Below are positions 36,436 through 44,339 of a stretch of 64,000 nucleotides of DNA, piece after piece; position 1 is the stretch's first letter, and every line of letters begins with the position of its first letter. Position numbers and translations under genes: made by a program. The stretch is from contig NZ_JAGHMH010000021.1 in the NCBI RefSeq assembly GCF_017741935.1, positions 62,001 to 126,000 of the forward strand, in the 5' to 3' direction. The notes below the pieces were generated by a model. The model had not been told where the DNA came from and did no database searches. It saw only the letters and a program-made list of their open reading frames with translations. This stretch comes from Rhizobium sp. 16-449-1b (GTDB lineage: Bacteria > Pseudomonadota > Alphaproteobacteria > Rhizobiales > Rhizobiaceae).

Positions 36436-38144
36436 AAAAGCTGCTCATTGCCAATCGCGGCGAAATCGCCATCCGCATCATCCGCGCCGCGCGCGACTAT
36501 GGCGTCGCCTCGGTCGCGATCTATTCGGACGCCGACGCAAGTTCGTTGCACGCCGAACTTGCCGACGAAGCCTATGGTCTCGGCGCCGGTCGCCCTGCAG
36601 ACACCTATCTGAACATCGAGAAGATTCTCGAGATCGCCAAGCGCGCCGGCGCTGACGCCGTCCACCCCGGTTATGGCTTTCTCTCGGAGCGCGCGGAGTT
36701 TGCACGGGCGGTCATCGATGCCGGCCTGATCTGGGTTGGCCCGGCGCCTGACGTCATCACGGCGCTTGGCGACAAGGTCGAGGCGCGGCGCATTGCCGAA
36801 AGCGTCGGCGCACCGCTCGTAAAGGGCTCCGCCGGACCGCTGGCTTCGGCCGCCGAGGCTGTCGCCTTTGCCCGCGAGGCCGGGCTGCCGCTGGCGATCA
36901 AGGCCGCATTCGGTGGCGGCGGGCGCGGCATGAAGGTGGCGCATCATATCGACGAAGTCGGCGAACTCTTCGATTCCGCCGTTCGCGAAGCCGTCGAAGC
37001 CTTCGGCCGTGGCGAATGCTACGCCGAGCAGTTCCTCGAAAAGCCGCGGCACATCGAAGCGCAGGTAATCGCCGACAGCCACGGCAACACCGTCGTCCTC
37101 GGCACCCGCGACTGCTCGCTGCAGCGCCGCAACCAGAAACTCGTCGAAGAGGCGCCGGCTCCCTTCATCACCGAGGAGCAGCGCCAGCGCATCCATGATG
37201 CCGCCCGCGCGATCTGCGCCAAGGCCGGCTATACCGGCGCCGGCACGGTCGAGTTCCTGCTCTCGCAGAACGGCACGATCTCTTTCCTCGAGGTCAACAC
37301 CCGCCTGCAAGTCGAGCATCCTGTGACCGAAGAGACCACTGGCATCGATATCGTCATCGAGCAGCTGCGGATTGCCGATGGCGAGCCGCTCTCGGTGACG
37401 GAAACGCCCAAGCCACGCGGCCACGCCTTCGAGTTCCGCATAAACGCCGAAGATCCGGGCCGCGGCTTCCTGCCGACGCCGGGTCTCATCACCCGCTTCC
37501 GCGCACCGTCCGGCCCCGGCATCCGCCTCGACACCGGCGTGGAGAGCGGTTCGGAAATCCCCGGCCTTTACGATTCCATGATGGCGAAGCTGATCGTAAC
37601 CGGCGCCACCCGCGAGGAAGCGCTTGTTCGCGCCCGCCGCGCGCTGGCCGAGTTCCGGATCGAGGGCGTGGCGTCCGTGCTTCCTTTCCATCGCGCCGTT
37701 CTCAAGGAAAAGGACTTTACCGGCGAGGACGGTTTCAAGGTCTTCACCAACTGGATCGAGACCGAATTCCGTGGCGTCGCCTCGTCACCGAGGATCGAGC
37801 CTGCCGATAGCGGCGTGCTTCGCAGCTTTATCGAGATCGACGGCAAGCGCCACGAGATCGGATTGCCGGCGGCGCTGTTTTCAGGCCTCGCGGTCGCCCC
37901 GCAGGCATCCGCTCCACAAGCATCCCAGCAGCGCGAAGGCGCCGTTGCCGCGCCTATTCCAGGCACGTTCCGGCAGTGGCTGGTCGAGGACAATGCGACG
38001 GTTGTCGAGGGCGAGATCGTTGCCGTGATCGAGGCCATGAAAATGGAAACGCGGGTTGCCGCGCCCAAGGCCGGCACGATCAAGCTCAGCGCCAAGGTCG
38101 GCGACAGCGTCGTTCTCGGCGCGGAGCTGGCGCTCATCGCGTAA
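36432..38144 (+). CDS. Biotin carboxylase with C-terminal biotin carrier domain
   Basis: A 570-residue protein. The biotin carboxylase domain (about 1-445) starts KKLLIANRGEIAIRIIRAARD and contains the ATP loop FGGGGRGMK (about 158-166) and the catalytic block VEFLEVNTRLQVEHPVTEE type motif near 280-300. After a variable linker of about 40 residues comes a lipoyl-like carrier domain ending the protein, with the biotinylation site EAMKMET and biotinyl-Lys537. It carboxylates biotin with ATP and bicarbonate. The transferase partner is most likely the PxpB-PxpC fusion, giving a urea-carboxylase-like enzyme divided into two chains. A perfect hairpin terminator follows. Confidence 0.92.
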   Translation: MKKLLIANRGEIAIRIIRAARDYGVASVAIYSDADASSLHAELADEAYGLGAGRPADTYLNIEKILEIAKRAGADAVHPGYGFLSERAEFARAVIDAGLIWVGPAPDVITALGDKVEARRIAESVGAPLVKGSAGPLASAAEAVAFAREAGLPLAIKAAFGGGGRGMKVAHHIDEVGELFDSAVREAVEAFGRGECYAEQFLEKPRHIEAQVIADSHGNTVVLGTRDCSLQRRNQKLVEEAPAPFITEEQRQRIHDAARAICAKAGYTGAGTVEFLLSQNGTISFLEVNTRLQVEHPVTEETTGIDIVIEQLRIADGEPLSVTETPKPRGHAFEFRINAEDPGRGFLPTPGLITRFRAPSGPGIRLDTGVESGSEIPGLYDSMMAKLIVTGATREEALVRARRALAEFRIEGVASVLPFHRAVLKEKDFTGEDGFKVFTNWIETEFRGVASSPRIEPADSGVLRSFIEIDGKRHEIGLPAALFSGLAVAPQASAPQASQQREGAVAAPIPGTFRQWLVEDNATVVEGEIVAVIEAMKMETRVAAPKAGTIKLSAKVGDSVVLGAELALIA

Positions 38145-38168
38145 GAGGAAGCGTAAAGCTCAAAGCAG

Positions 38169-38202
38169 GAAAGCCGGCGGGTCTTGCGATCCGCCGGCTT
38201 TC
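38169..38202. terminator. Bidirectional hairpin terminator
   Basis: A perfect 12-bp stem (GAAAGCCGGCGG / CCGCCGGCTTTC) with a 10-nt loop lies 24 nt after the biotin carboxylase stop and 25 nt after the end of the convergent ABC gene on the other strand. The A- and T-rich ends of the arms give short U-runs in both directions. Confidence 0.85.
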
Positions 38203-38227
38203 GTCTGTTCGGAAGATGAAAGAGCGA

Positions 38228-39724
38228 TCAGCTCTGCCGCATGAACTGCTGGATGCGGCTGTCCGCCGGAGAGTTCTCCAGCTCCTCCGCCGTCATGTTG
38301 ACGACGACGTGACCGTTTTCCATCATCACGACACGGTCGCTGACGCGGCTGACGAAGCGCATTTCGTGGGTGACGATGACCATGGTCATGCCTTCGCGGG
38401 CAAGGCCCTCGATCACCTGCAACACTTCGCCGACCAGCTCCGGATCGAGCGCAGAAGTCGGCTCGTCGAACAGCATGATTTCAGGGTCCATGGCGAGCGC
38501 GCGGGCAATCGCCACGCGCTGCTTCTGGCCGCCCGAGAGCTGGTGCGGATATTTGTTGGCATGCGCCGCCAGGCCGACACGGGCCAGGTGGTTCATCGCC
38601 GCCGCGCGCACCGCCTGCTTGTCGCGATTGCCGTGATAGCGTGGACCGAAGGTGACGTTCTCGAGCGCCGTCATGTGCGGGAAGAGGTTGAACGACTGGA
38701 ACACCATGCCGAGACAGGTGACGCGATGATGGAAGGCGGGAACCATCCGGTACCCCTTGACGTCCGCAGTGATCCACTCGTTTCCATCGAGCGTGATACG
38801 GCCGTTGTCGATGTCCTGCAGCGCGTTGATCGTGCGGATAAGCGTCGTCTTGCCGGAGCCGGAGGGACCGATGATGCTCAGCACCTCGCCCTTGCGCACC
38901 TGAAGTGACACGTCAGACAGCGCCCGCTTGTCGCCGAAGCTCTTGCTGATACCATCGATGCCGACCACGACCTCTTCACCGACGCGGCGTTCCGTGCCAG
39001 CGGCGCTTGCCTGGGCGGCTGCTGCCGGGACGGGGATCTCCGCGCCGGTCATCCTCGATATATCGAGACGCCCCTCAAGGCGTGCCAGGAAGAAGCTGAA
39101 GATCGAGACGACCAGCACGTAATAGAACGAGACCGCGACCAGCGTTTCGATGACCATGAAGTTGCGGGTGTAGAGCCGCTGGCCGACGAGCAGGATTTCA
39201 GCGAGCGAGATGATCGAGACGAGCGAGGTCAGCTTGACGATGGTGATGAATTCGTTGCCGAGCGAAGGCAGCGCCACGCGGATCGCCTGCGGCAGGATGA
39301 TATGTCGATACTTGCCGACGGGGCGGACGCCGAGCGCGTGTGCCGCTTCATGCTGCCCCTGATCGACGGCGATGAGGCCGGCACGATGGATTTCCGCGAG
39401 ATAAGCGGTTTCCGATATCACCAGCGCGATCAGCCCGGCCCAGAAGGGCACCGACAGCACCGGCCCGAGCGCCGGCATGAACTGCGGCAGGTTATAGACG
39501 AAGATCAGCAGCACCAGCAGCGGCAGGCTGCGGAACAGCCAGATATAGGTCTTCGCGAACCAGCGCACCGCGCGCAGGCTGGATTGCCGGGCGAGCGCGA
39601 GCAGGAAGCCGAGCACGGTTCCGATGACCCAGGTCAGCACGCCGAGCCAGGCGACGAGCGCCGTCGCACGCCAGAAATCCGGATAGAGCACAAGGCTGAA
39701 GAGGTAGTTCCAGTCGAAGTTCAT
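38228..39724 (-). CDS. Polar amino acid ABC importer: permease and ATPase fused in one protein
   Basis: A 498-residue fusion. Residues about 1-215 are a HisM/GltK-type permease with the EAA loop HEAAHALGVRPVGKYRHIILPQAIR; after a Pro/Ala-rich linker (about 225-250) comes a GlnQ/HisP-type ATPase with Walker A GPSGSGKTTL, signature LSGGQKQRVAIARA and Walker B IMLFDEPTSALDPELVG. The ATG at 39724 is used because the frame upstream carries no domain. These two parts are usually separate genes. With the binding protein at 39821 it forms a complete importer for an amino-acid-like solute, a natural supplier for the pxp/carboxylase enzymes. Confidence 0.92.
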   Translation of the reverse strand: MNFDWNYLFSLVLYPDFWRATALVAWLGVLTWVIGTVLGFLLALARQSSLRAVRWFAKTYIWLFRSLPLLVLLIFVYNLPQFMPALGPVLSVPFWAGLIALVISETAYLAEIHRAGLIAVDQGQHEAAHALGVRPVGKYRHIILPQAIRVALPSLGNEFITIVKLTSLVSIISLAEILLVGQRLYTRNFMVIETLVAVSFYYVLVVSIFSFFLARLEGRLDISRMTGAEIPVPAAAAQASAAGTERRVGEEVVVGIDGISKSFGDKRALSDVSLQVRKGEVLSIIGPSGSGKTTLIRTINALQDIDNGRITLDGNEWITADVKGYRMVPAFHHRVTCLGMVFQSFNLFPHMTALENVTFGPRYHGNRDKQAVRAAAMNHLARVGLAAHANKYPHQLSGGQKQRVAIARALAMDPEIMLFDEPTSALDPELVGEVLQVIEGLAREGMTMVIVTHEMRFVSRVSDRVVMMENGHVVVNMTAEELENSPADSRIQQFMRQS

Positions 39725-39820
39725 GGGCGGGTATCCCCAAAAGAGCAGCGGCGCCGAAGCGCCGCGCATTCCTGTGTTGATCAGTCAGGCGAGCGTCTCA
39801 CCGGCACCCGCCTTGAACGC

Positions 39821-40606
39821 TTAATGCCCGACAGCCGCCTTGAACTCGGCGTCCGTCGACTTTGCCACGCCATACTTGGCGAACAGTGCCTCGTAATCGG
39901 CATCGCCATCGAGCTTCGCCAGCGTATCGCGCAGGAAGGATGCAACCTCGGTGTTGCCCTTCTTCACGCCGAAACCGACGATGACGGGATAGAGCTGTTC
40001 GGTGGAGGTGACCTTCAGGCGGCCGTTCAGCTTCTTGGCGGCATCGGCAAGCACTGCCGAGTTCTCCAGCTGGGCATCGACGCCACCGGACATGACGGCC
40101 TGCGTTGCTTCAGGCGAGGTCGGGAATTCGCGGGAATCGATCGGGCTGGCGGCGCAAACCGTCGTGTTCAGCTTCTCGAGTTCGGGGATCCAGGCCGCAC
40201 CCTTGATCGAGCCGACGCGCTTGCCGCAAAGCTCTTCCGGCTTGGTGAAATTCTGGCCGCCGGCGGCCGAAACCGCGATCGAGACGCCCGTCTTCATGTA
40301 GGGGATATAGTCGATCTGCTTGGCGCGCGCCGCCGTCACGTAGAGCGTGGAGGCGATGACGTTGAACTGATCGCTGGAGACGCCGAGGATCAGGTTTTCG
40401 AAACGGGTGTCATGAAAAGAGACATCGCTGCCGGTCTTCTTGCCGATCAGTTTCATCAGCTCGACGTCGAAGCCGGCGGGCTGGTTGGCGTCGTCGAAGT
40501 AGTTGTAGGGCGGATAGGTGAGATCGACACCGATCTTCAGCGTTTCCGCATGCGCCGCCGTCAGCGGTGCCGCCAACATGATGATGCCGGCAAGGAGTTT
40601 TTTCAT
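39821..40606 (-). CDS. Amino acid ABC importer substrate-binding protein, family 3
   Basis: A 261-residue periplasmic protein. The signal peptide (1-20) ends at AHA; the mature start ETLKIGVDLTYPPYNYFDD is the family 3 signature, and GFDVELMKLIGKK plus the DYIPYMKTGVSIAV block follow. One pair of cysteines (ELCGKRVG and TTVCAAS) could form a disulfide. First gene of a two-gene operon with the fused permease-ATPase 96 nt downstream. The palindrome TTGTTGAACAA lies 31 nt upstream of its start, so it shares control with the enzyme operons. Confidence 0.93.
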   Translation of the reverse strand: MKKLLAGIIMLAAPLTAAHAETLKIGVDLTYPPYNYFDDANQPAGFDVELMKLIGKKTGSDVSFHDTRFENLILGVSSDQFNVIASTLYVTAARAKQIDYIPYMKTGVSIAVSAAGGQNFTKPEELCGKRVGSIKGAAWIPELEKLNTTVCAASPIDSREFPTSPEATQAVMSGGVDAQLENSAVLADAAKKLNGRLKVTSTEQLYPVIVGFGVKKGNTEVASFLRDTLAKLDGDADYEALFAKYGVAKSTDAEFKAAVGH

Positions 40607-40636
40607 GGACTGTTCCTCTCGATTGATGGCTCATTT

Positions 40637-40647
40637 TTGTTGAACAA
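40637..40647 (-). promoter_or_regulatory. Operator copy TTGTTGAACAA upstream of the amino acid binding protein
   Basis: An exact reverse-complement copy of the 11-mer found upstream of pxpA and of the second gntR gene. It lies within the likely promoter of the minus-strand importer operon. Confidence 0.8.
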
Positions 40648-40968
40648 TTATGAGATTGCAATCCCCCTCGATGCATAAAGTTTCATCAAGGGTCGGATTT
40701 CGAGCAGATCGACCATCCACATCCCGGCGAAGGCACTTGACGGACAGCGAGCAAGCGACTGAAATAACGAGATAAAACGAGAAAGCCTGGCGTCGGCATG
40801 TCAATACCCGGAAAACAGGTCGCAACGACATACCCACTCCGAAGCAGAAGGCGCGCGGATCTGGCAATCATGGAAAGCGAGGCCTCCAGCGCACGGCGCC
40901 TCGGAACGTCCTCCGCCTCACCGGCGACATCCTGGCATGAGCACTTCACCTCTCTTGACATGCGTAAG

Positions 40969-40979
40969 TTGTTCAACAA
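40969..40979 (+). promoter_or_regulatory. Operator copy TTGTTCAACAA upstream of the second gntR
   Basis: The 11-mer is identical to the one at 33976-33986 and lies 24 nt before the TTG start of the GntR gene, suggesting autoregulation. Confidence 0.8.
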
Positions 40980-41003
40980 AAATAAATCACCAAGGAGACC
41001 ATA

Positions 41004-41708
41004 TTGACCAACCAGAATCCCCCCGACCGACCTCTTGTGCTGACGCAGACCGCCGCTGGCCTGCTGCGCGACAAGATTCTGCGTGGCGAGCTCGCGCCTG
41101 GCGCGCCGCTGCGTGAGGTCGTGTGGGCGGAGGCGCTGAATGTTTCGCGCAATACGTTGCGCGAGGCGCTGCGGGATCTGGTTGCTGAAGGCCTGATCGA
41201 GCACCGCGCGCATTACGGTGCCACCGTGCGGGCGCTAAATTCCACCGAGATCAGTGAGATCTACGCGATCCGCATGACGCTTGAACTGCGCGGCGTCACC
41301 TGCAGCGCCTACGCCTCGCAGGAAGCGATGTCGGAACTCGTCGCCCGCGTCGAGGCAGTGCAGCGCGCCGCACTTGCCAAGGACTGGCAGCAGTGCGGCA
41401 CCGCATCGCTGGAGTTTCACCAGCAGATCGTCGATTTCATCGGCAGCCCGCGGCTGAACGACGTGTTCGCAACGGTCGCCGCCCAGGCCCGCCTCGCCTT
41501 CTCGATGGCGCCCGACGCCCGCCGGTTCCAGGAGCCATGGGTGGCGCGCGACGTCGAAATCTGCGGCCTGCTTTGCGACGGCGACCGCACGGCAGCCACC
41601 CGCGCCCTTGAACTCTATCTGCAGGAATCCGAACGCGTGGTGCTGGAAGCCGCCCGCGCGCAGAGCCTGCCCCGCCCCAAGAAGACATTGGCGACGCCTG
41701 CCGACTGA
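41004..41708 (+). CDS. GntR-family regulator with FCD domain, upstream of DUF1989 gene
   Basis: A 234-residue regulator starting at a TTG that has AAGGAG 6 nt ahead, the only good ribosome site here. The winged helix has APLREVVWAEALNVSRNTLREALRDLVAEGLIEHRAHYGATV (about 33-73), and an FCD ligand domain follows, with histidines in SLEFHQQIVD among its likely metal ligands. Its operator-like 11-mer lies directly upstream. It is co-oriented with the DUF1989 gene 36 nt downstream. Whether this protein or the one at 33183 is the true regulator of the TTGTTCAACAA sites, or both, is open. Confidence 0.9.
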   Translation: MTNQNPPDRPLVLTQTAAGLLRDKILRGELAPGAPLREVVWAEALNVSRNTLREALRDLVAEGLIEHRAHYGATVRALNSTEISEIYAIRMTLELRGVTCSAYASQEAMSELVARVEAVQRAALAKDWQQCGTASLEFHQQIVDFIGSPRLNDVFATVAAQARLAFSMAPDARRFQEPWVARDVEICGLLCDGDRTAATRALELYLQESERVVLEAARAQSLPRPKKTLATPAD

Positions 41709-41744
41709 CGGCAGCCCGCCCGACATATCAGGAGAAAATGAGGG

Positions 41745-42605
41745 ATGAAGCCCCAGCCGATTACCAGCGCACCGGAAGACGCAGCGAGCCGCAAGGCAAT
41801 CAAGCCGGTCATCTGTTATCCCGTCGAAACACTGCCGCGGCCGGACCTTGCGGCATACCGCGCCTTGCGCGACGATCTGGAATTCGTCGAGCGCGTGGTC
41901 GTCCCGCCCCGTGATGCGGCCTGCTGGACCGTGCCGGCCGGCCATTTCTGCCGCATCCTTTCGAGCGAAGGCTCGCAGGTGGGGGATCTCAACCTCTTCA
42001 ATGCCAACAACCTCGAGGAACGCCTCTTCACCGGCAAGACCCGGGCGCTGAACGGCACGCATGTCGGCCTTGGTGACCAGCTCTTCTCCAACATGCCCTA
42101 TCTGCGGCCGATCGCGACGATCACCCACGACACGCTCGACTGGTACGGTTTCGACGAATTCGGCGGCTCGGTGCACGACGTGATCGGCACCCGCTGCGAC
42201 CCCTATACGCACAATCTCTTGAGCAATGGCGGCCAGTATCACCACTGCTGCCACTCCAACCTGACGCGCGCCTTTGCCGCGAAGACCGGCAAGTCGCTGC
42301 AGGAAGCCGGCACCTATATTCACGACGTGCTCAACGTATTCATGTGCACCGGCTTCACGCGCGATACCGGCCAGTATTTCATGAAGGCAAGCCCGGTCCG
42401 CCCCGGCGACTATCTCGAATTCTTCGCCGAGATCGATCTTCTCGGCTGCATGTCGGCTTGCCCCGGCGGCGATTGCTCCTCCGAGCACTCCTCGGATTCC
42501 GTCGCCTGCTATCCGCTGGTGGTCGAGATCTACAAGCCGGCACATCCGCCGGAAGGCTGGAGCGCGCCCGCGGTTAACGGCTACGACGGCACGCACGGGC
42601 TCTGA
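41745..42605 (+). CDS. DUF1989 (urea carboxylase-associated) family protein
   Basis: A 286-residue cytoplasmic protein. Family signatures are VGDLNLFNANN (about 85-95), GTRCDPYTHNLL (about 147-158), YHHCCHSNL (about 165-173) and CPGGDCSSEHS near 243-253, together giving several cysteines and histidines fit for zinc binding. Paralogues in guanidine utilisation (CgdA/CgdB, carboxyguanidine deiminase) work beside a biotin-dependent guanidine/urea carboxylase, and here too a split carboxylase is encoded nearby and shares an operator. It may deiminate or deaminate a carboxylated intermediate; only one such protein is present instead of the CgdAB pair. Confidence 0.88.
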   Translation: MKPQPITSAPEDAASRKAIKPVICYPVETLPRPDLAAYRALRDDLEFVERVVVPPRDAACWTVPAGHFCRILSSEGSQVGDLNLFNANNLEERLFTGKTRALNGTHVGLGDQLFSNMPYLRPIATITHDTLDWYGFDEFGGSVHDVIGTRCDPYTHNLLSNGGQYHHCCHSNLTRAFAAKTGKSLQEAGTYIHDVLNVFMCTGFTRDTGQYFMKASPVRPGDYLEFFAEIDLLGCMSACPGGDCSSEHSSDSVACYPLVVEIYKPAHPPEGWSAPAVNGYDGTHGL

Positions 42606-42628
42606 CTCCTTCAGGTCGCAACCAAGTC

Positions 42629-42657
42629 GAGCTCTCGTGACAAATTCACGGGAGCTC
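42629..42657 (+). terminator. Rho-independent terminator after the DUF1989 gene
   Basis: A stem of about 12 bp with one mismatch (GAGCTCTCGTGA / TCACGGGAGCTC) and a 5-nt loop is followed by TCTCGCTTTT. It lies 23 nt after the stop and isolates this unit from the lysR-fds genes. Confidence 0.8.
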
Positions 42658-42803
42658 TCTCGCTTTTGGGGACCAGATTCATCGGCATGACCGTTGGGCC
42701 GCGAGCCTCAAGCCGCACGGGCCTATGGCACGTATCGAGGCTGCCGCTCGGCTCTTCACATTCGCAGCGATGGCGGTAAGGTGGCGCCCGGCAGGGAGGC
42801 TGC

Positions 42804-43700
42804 ATGATCGACAAACTGGAATTCTTCATCGCGCTTGCCAATGAAAAGCATTTCGGCCGTGCCGCCGAGGAATGTGGCGTTTCCCAGCCCAGCCTTTCCG
42901 CCGCCATCCGTCAGCTCGAAGACCAACTTGGTGTGATTCTCGTACAGCGCGGCTCGCGTTTTCAGGGGCTGACGCCTGAAGGGCAGCGCGTGCTCGAATG
43001 GGCGCGCCGGATCGTCGGCGACGCCCGCACCATGCGCCAGGAAATGCGCGCCGCCCGATCGGGCCTCGCGGGCCATATCAGGATCGCGGCCATCCCAACG
43101 GCTCTCTCCATGCTGCCACAGCTGACCGCACCCTTTCAGGAGCGCCATCCCGACGTCACCTTCTCGATCGTCTCGCGCAATTCGCTGCAGGTGCTCAGCA
43201 TGCTTGAGAATCTCGAGATCGACGCCGGCATAACCTATCTCGAAAACGAGCCGCTCGGGCGCGTGACGAGCGTTCCGCTCTATGCCGAACAGTATAATCT
43301 CATCACTGCTGCCGGCAGCCCGTTGTCCGATCGCGAAAGCGTTACCTGGAAAGAGGTCGGCGATATCAGGCTCTGTCTATTGACGGCCGACATGCAGAAC
43401 CGACGTATTATCAATCAGTTGTTGTCAGAAGCTGGAGTGACGGCGCAGCCAACGCTCGAATCCAATTCGATGATCGTGCTGTTCTCGCATGTGCGCACTG
43501 GCCGCTGGGCCAGCATCATGCCGCGCAATGTCGCGAAATCATTCGGCTTTCCGGCCGAAATCCGGATGATCCCGATTGTCGAGCCGCAAGCGCATCATGT
43601 CGTCGGCTTGGTCGCGACGCACCGTGAGCCCTTCACGCCGCTGGTCTCGGCGCTGCTGCACGAGGCGCGCATCCTCATAGAGAAGCCGGACCTTCAATAG
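42804..43700 (+). CDS. LysR-family regulator of the formate dehydrogenase operon (FdsR-like)
   Basis: A 298-residue protein with the LysR helix-turn-helix NEKHFGRAAEECGVSQPSLSAAIRQLEDQLG (about 13-43) and a co-inducer domain of two Rossmann-like halves. It is encoded directly upstream of and co-oriented with fdsG, the usual place of FdsR in fds clusters. Its stop codon overlaps a T-N11-A palindrome at 43697-43711, the likely binding site for control of fdsGBAD. The effector is presumably formate or a metabolite of it, which is inference. Confidence 0.88.
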   Translation: MIDKLEFFIALANEKHFGRAAEECGVSQPSLSAAIRQLEDQLGVILVQRGSRFQGLTPEGQRVLEWARRIVGDARTMRQEMRAARSGLAGHIRIAAIPTALSMLPQLTAPFQERHPDVTFSIVSRNSLQVLSMLENLEIDAGITYLENEPLGRVTSVPLYAEQYNLITAAGSPLSDRESVTWKEVGDIRLCLLTADMQNRRIINQLLSEAGVTAQPTLESNSMIVLFSHVRTGRWASIMPRNVAKSFGFPAEIRMIPIVEPQAHHVVGLVATHREPFTPLVSALLHEARILIEKPDLQ

Positions 43701-43768
43701 GAAATTCCTATCGACTGACGAGACAGCTTTATTGATCGCTTCGTCCTTCCCTGAGAAAGTTCTATAAT
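43697..43768 (+). promoter_or_regulatory. LysR box and -10 element upstream of fdsG
   Basis: ATAGGAA-A-TTCCTAT (43697-43711) has 7-bp perfect arms and contains T-N11-A (43698 to 43710). A TATAAT box lies at 43763-43768 and has no good -35 at 17 nt (TTCGTC). The palindrome centre would then be near -70, where LysR activators usually bind. Confidence 0.65.
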
Positions 43769-43859
43769 GATTTGACGGTCCCGCATCGTCGGCCAACGGC
43801 TTCTGGAGGAGGCTTGCCGAACGTCCGTGAACGTCGCTGCTGGTCTGGGAGGGCCGCTG

Positions 43860-44339
43860 ATGAATATTCGTGTCGCCAACGGCGATATTTCCGACCAGGT
43901 ACGCGACATCGTCGATCGTCTGAAGACGCTCGACGGCCCGATGCTGCCGATCCTCCACGAGATCCAGGACGTGTTCGGTTACGTCCCGCAGGAGGCGCTT
44001 CCCGTCATCGCGCATGGGCTCAACCTGTCGCGCGCGGAAGTGCACGGGGTTGTTACCTTCTACCACGATTATCGCAACCACCCGGCCGGCCGCCATGTGC
44101 TGAAGCTCTGTCGCGCCGAATCCTGTCAGTCGATGGGGGGAGACCGTCTGGCCGAGCGGGTGAAAGCGATGCTGGGCATCGATTGGCACGGCACGACGGC
44201 TGACGGGGCGATCACGCTGGAACCGGTCTTCTGTCTCGGGCTCTGTTCGTGCTCTCCATCAGCGATGCTTGATGGAGAGGTTCATGGCAGGGTCGATGTC
44301 GCCGATATCGAGGAGATGATCGCGGAGGCACGCCGATGA
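43860..44339 (+). CDS. fdsG: NAD-dependent formate dehydrogenase gamma subunit
   Basis: A 159-residue subunit of the thioredoxin-like [2Fe-2S] family (NuoE homologue). The four ligands are in LCRAESCQSMGG (two Cys, about residues 83-88) and PVFCLGLCSCSP (about 123-134). The ATG at 43860 has GGGAGGG 6 nt upstream; a GTG 33 nt earlier has no suitable site. It takes part in electron flow from formate to NAD in the soluble FdsGBAD complex and overlaps fdsB by 4 nt. Confidence 0.93.
   Translation: MNIRVANGDISDQVRDIVDRLKTLDGPMLPILHEIQDVFGYVPQEALPVIAHGLNLSRAEVHGVVTFYHDYRNHPAGRHVLKLCRAESCQSMGGDRLAERVKAMLGIDWHGTTADGAITLEPVFCLGLCSCSPSAMLDGEVHGRVDVADIEEMIAEARR

Larger units (their letters stand above)
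40607..41003. other. Divergent intergenic region of the amino acid ABC and gntR-DUF1989 operons
   Basis: This 397-bp spacer has an operator copy near each end (40637-40647 and 40969-40979). The middle (about 40680-40960) has ordinary composition with several stop codons in every frame and no ORF with a ribosome site, so it appears non-coding. Confidence 0.6.
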
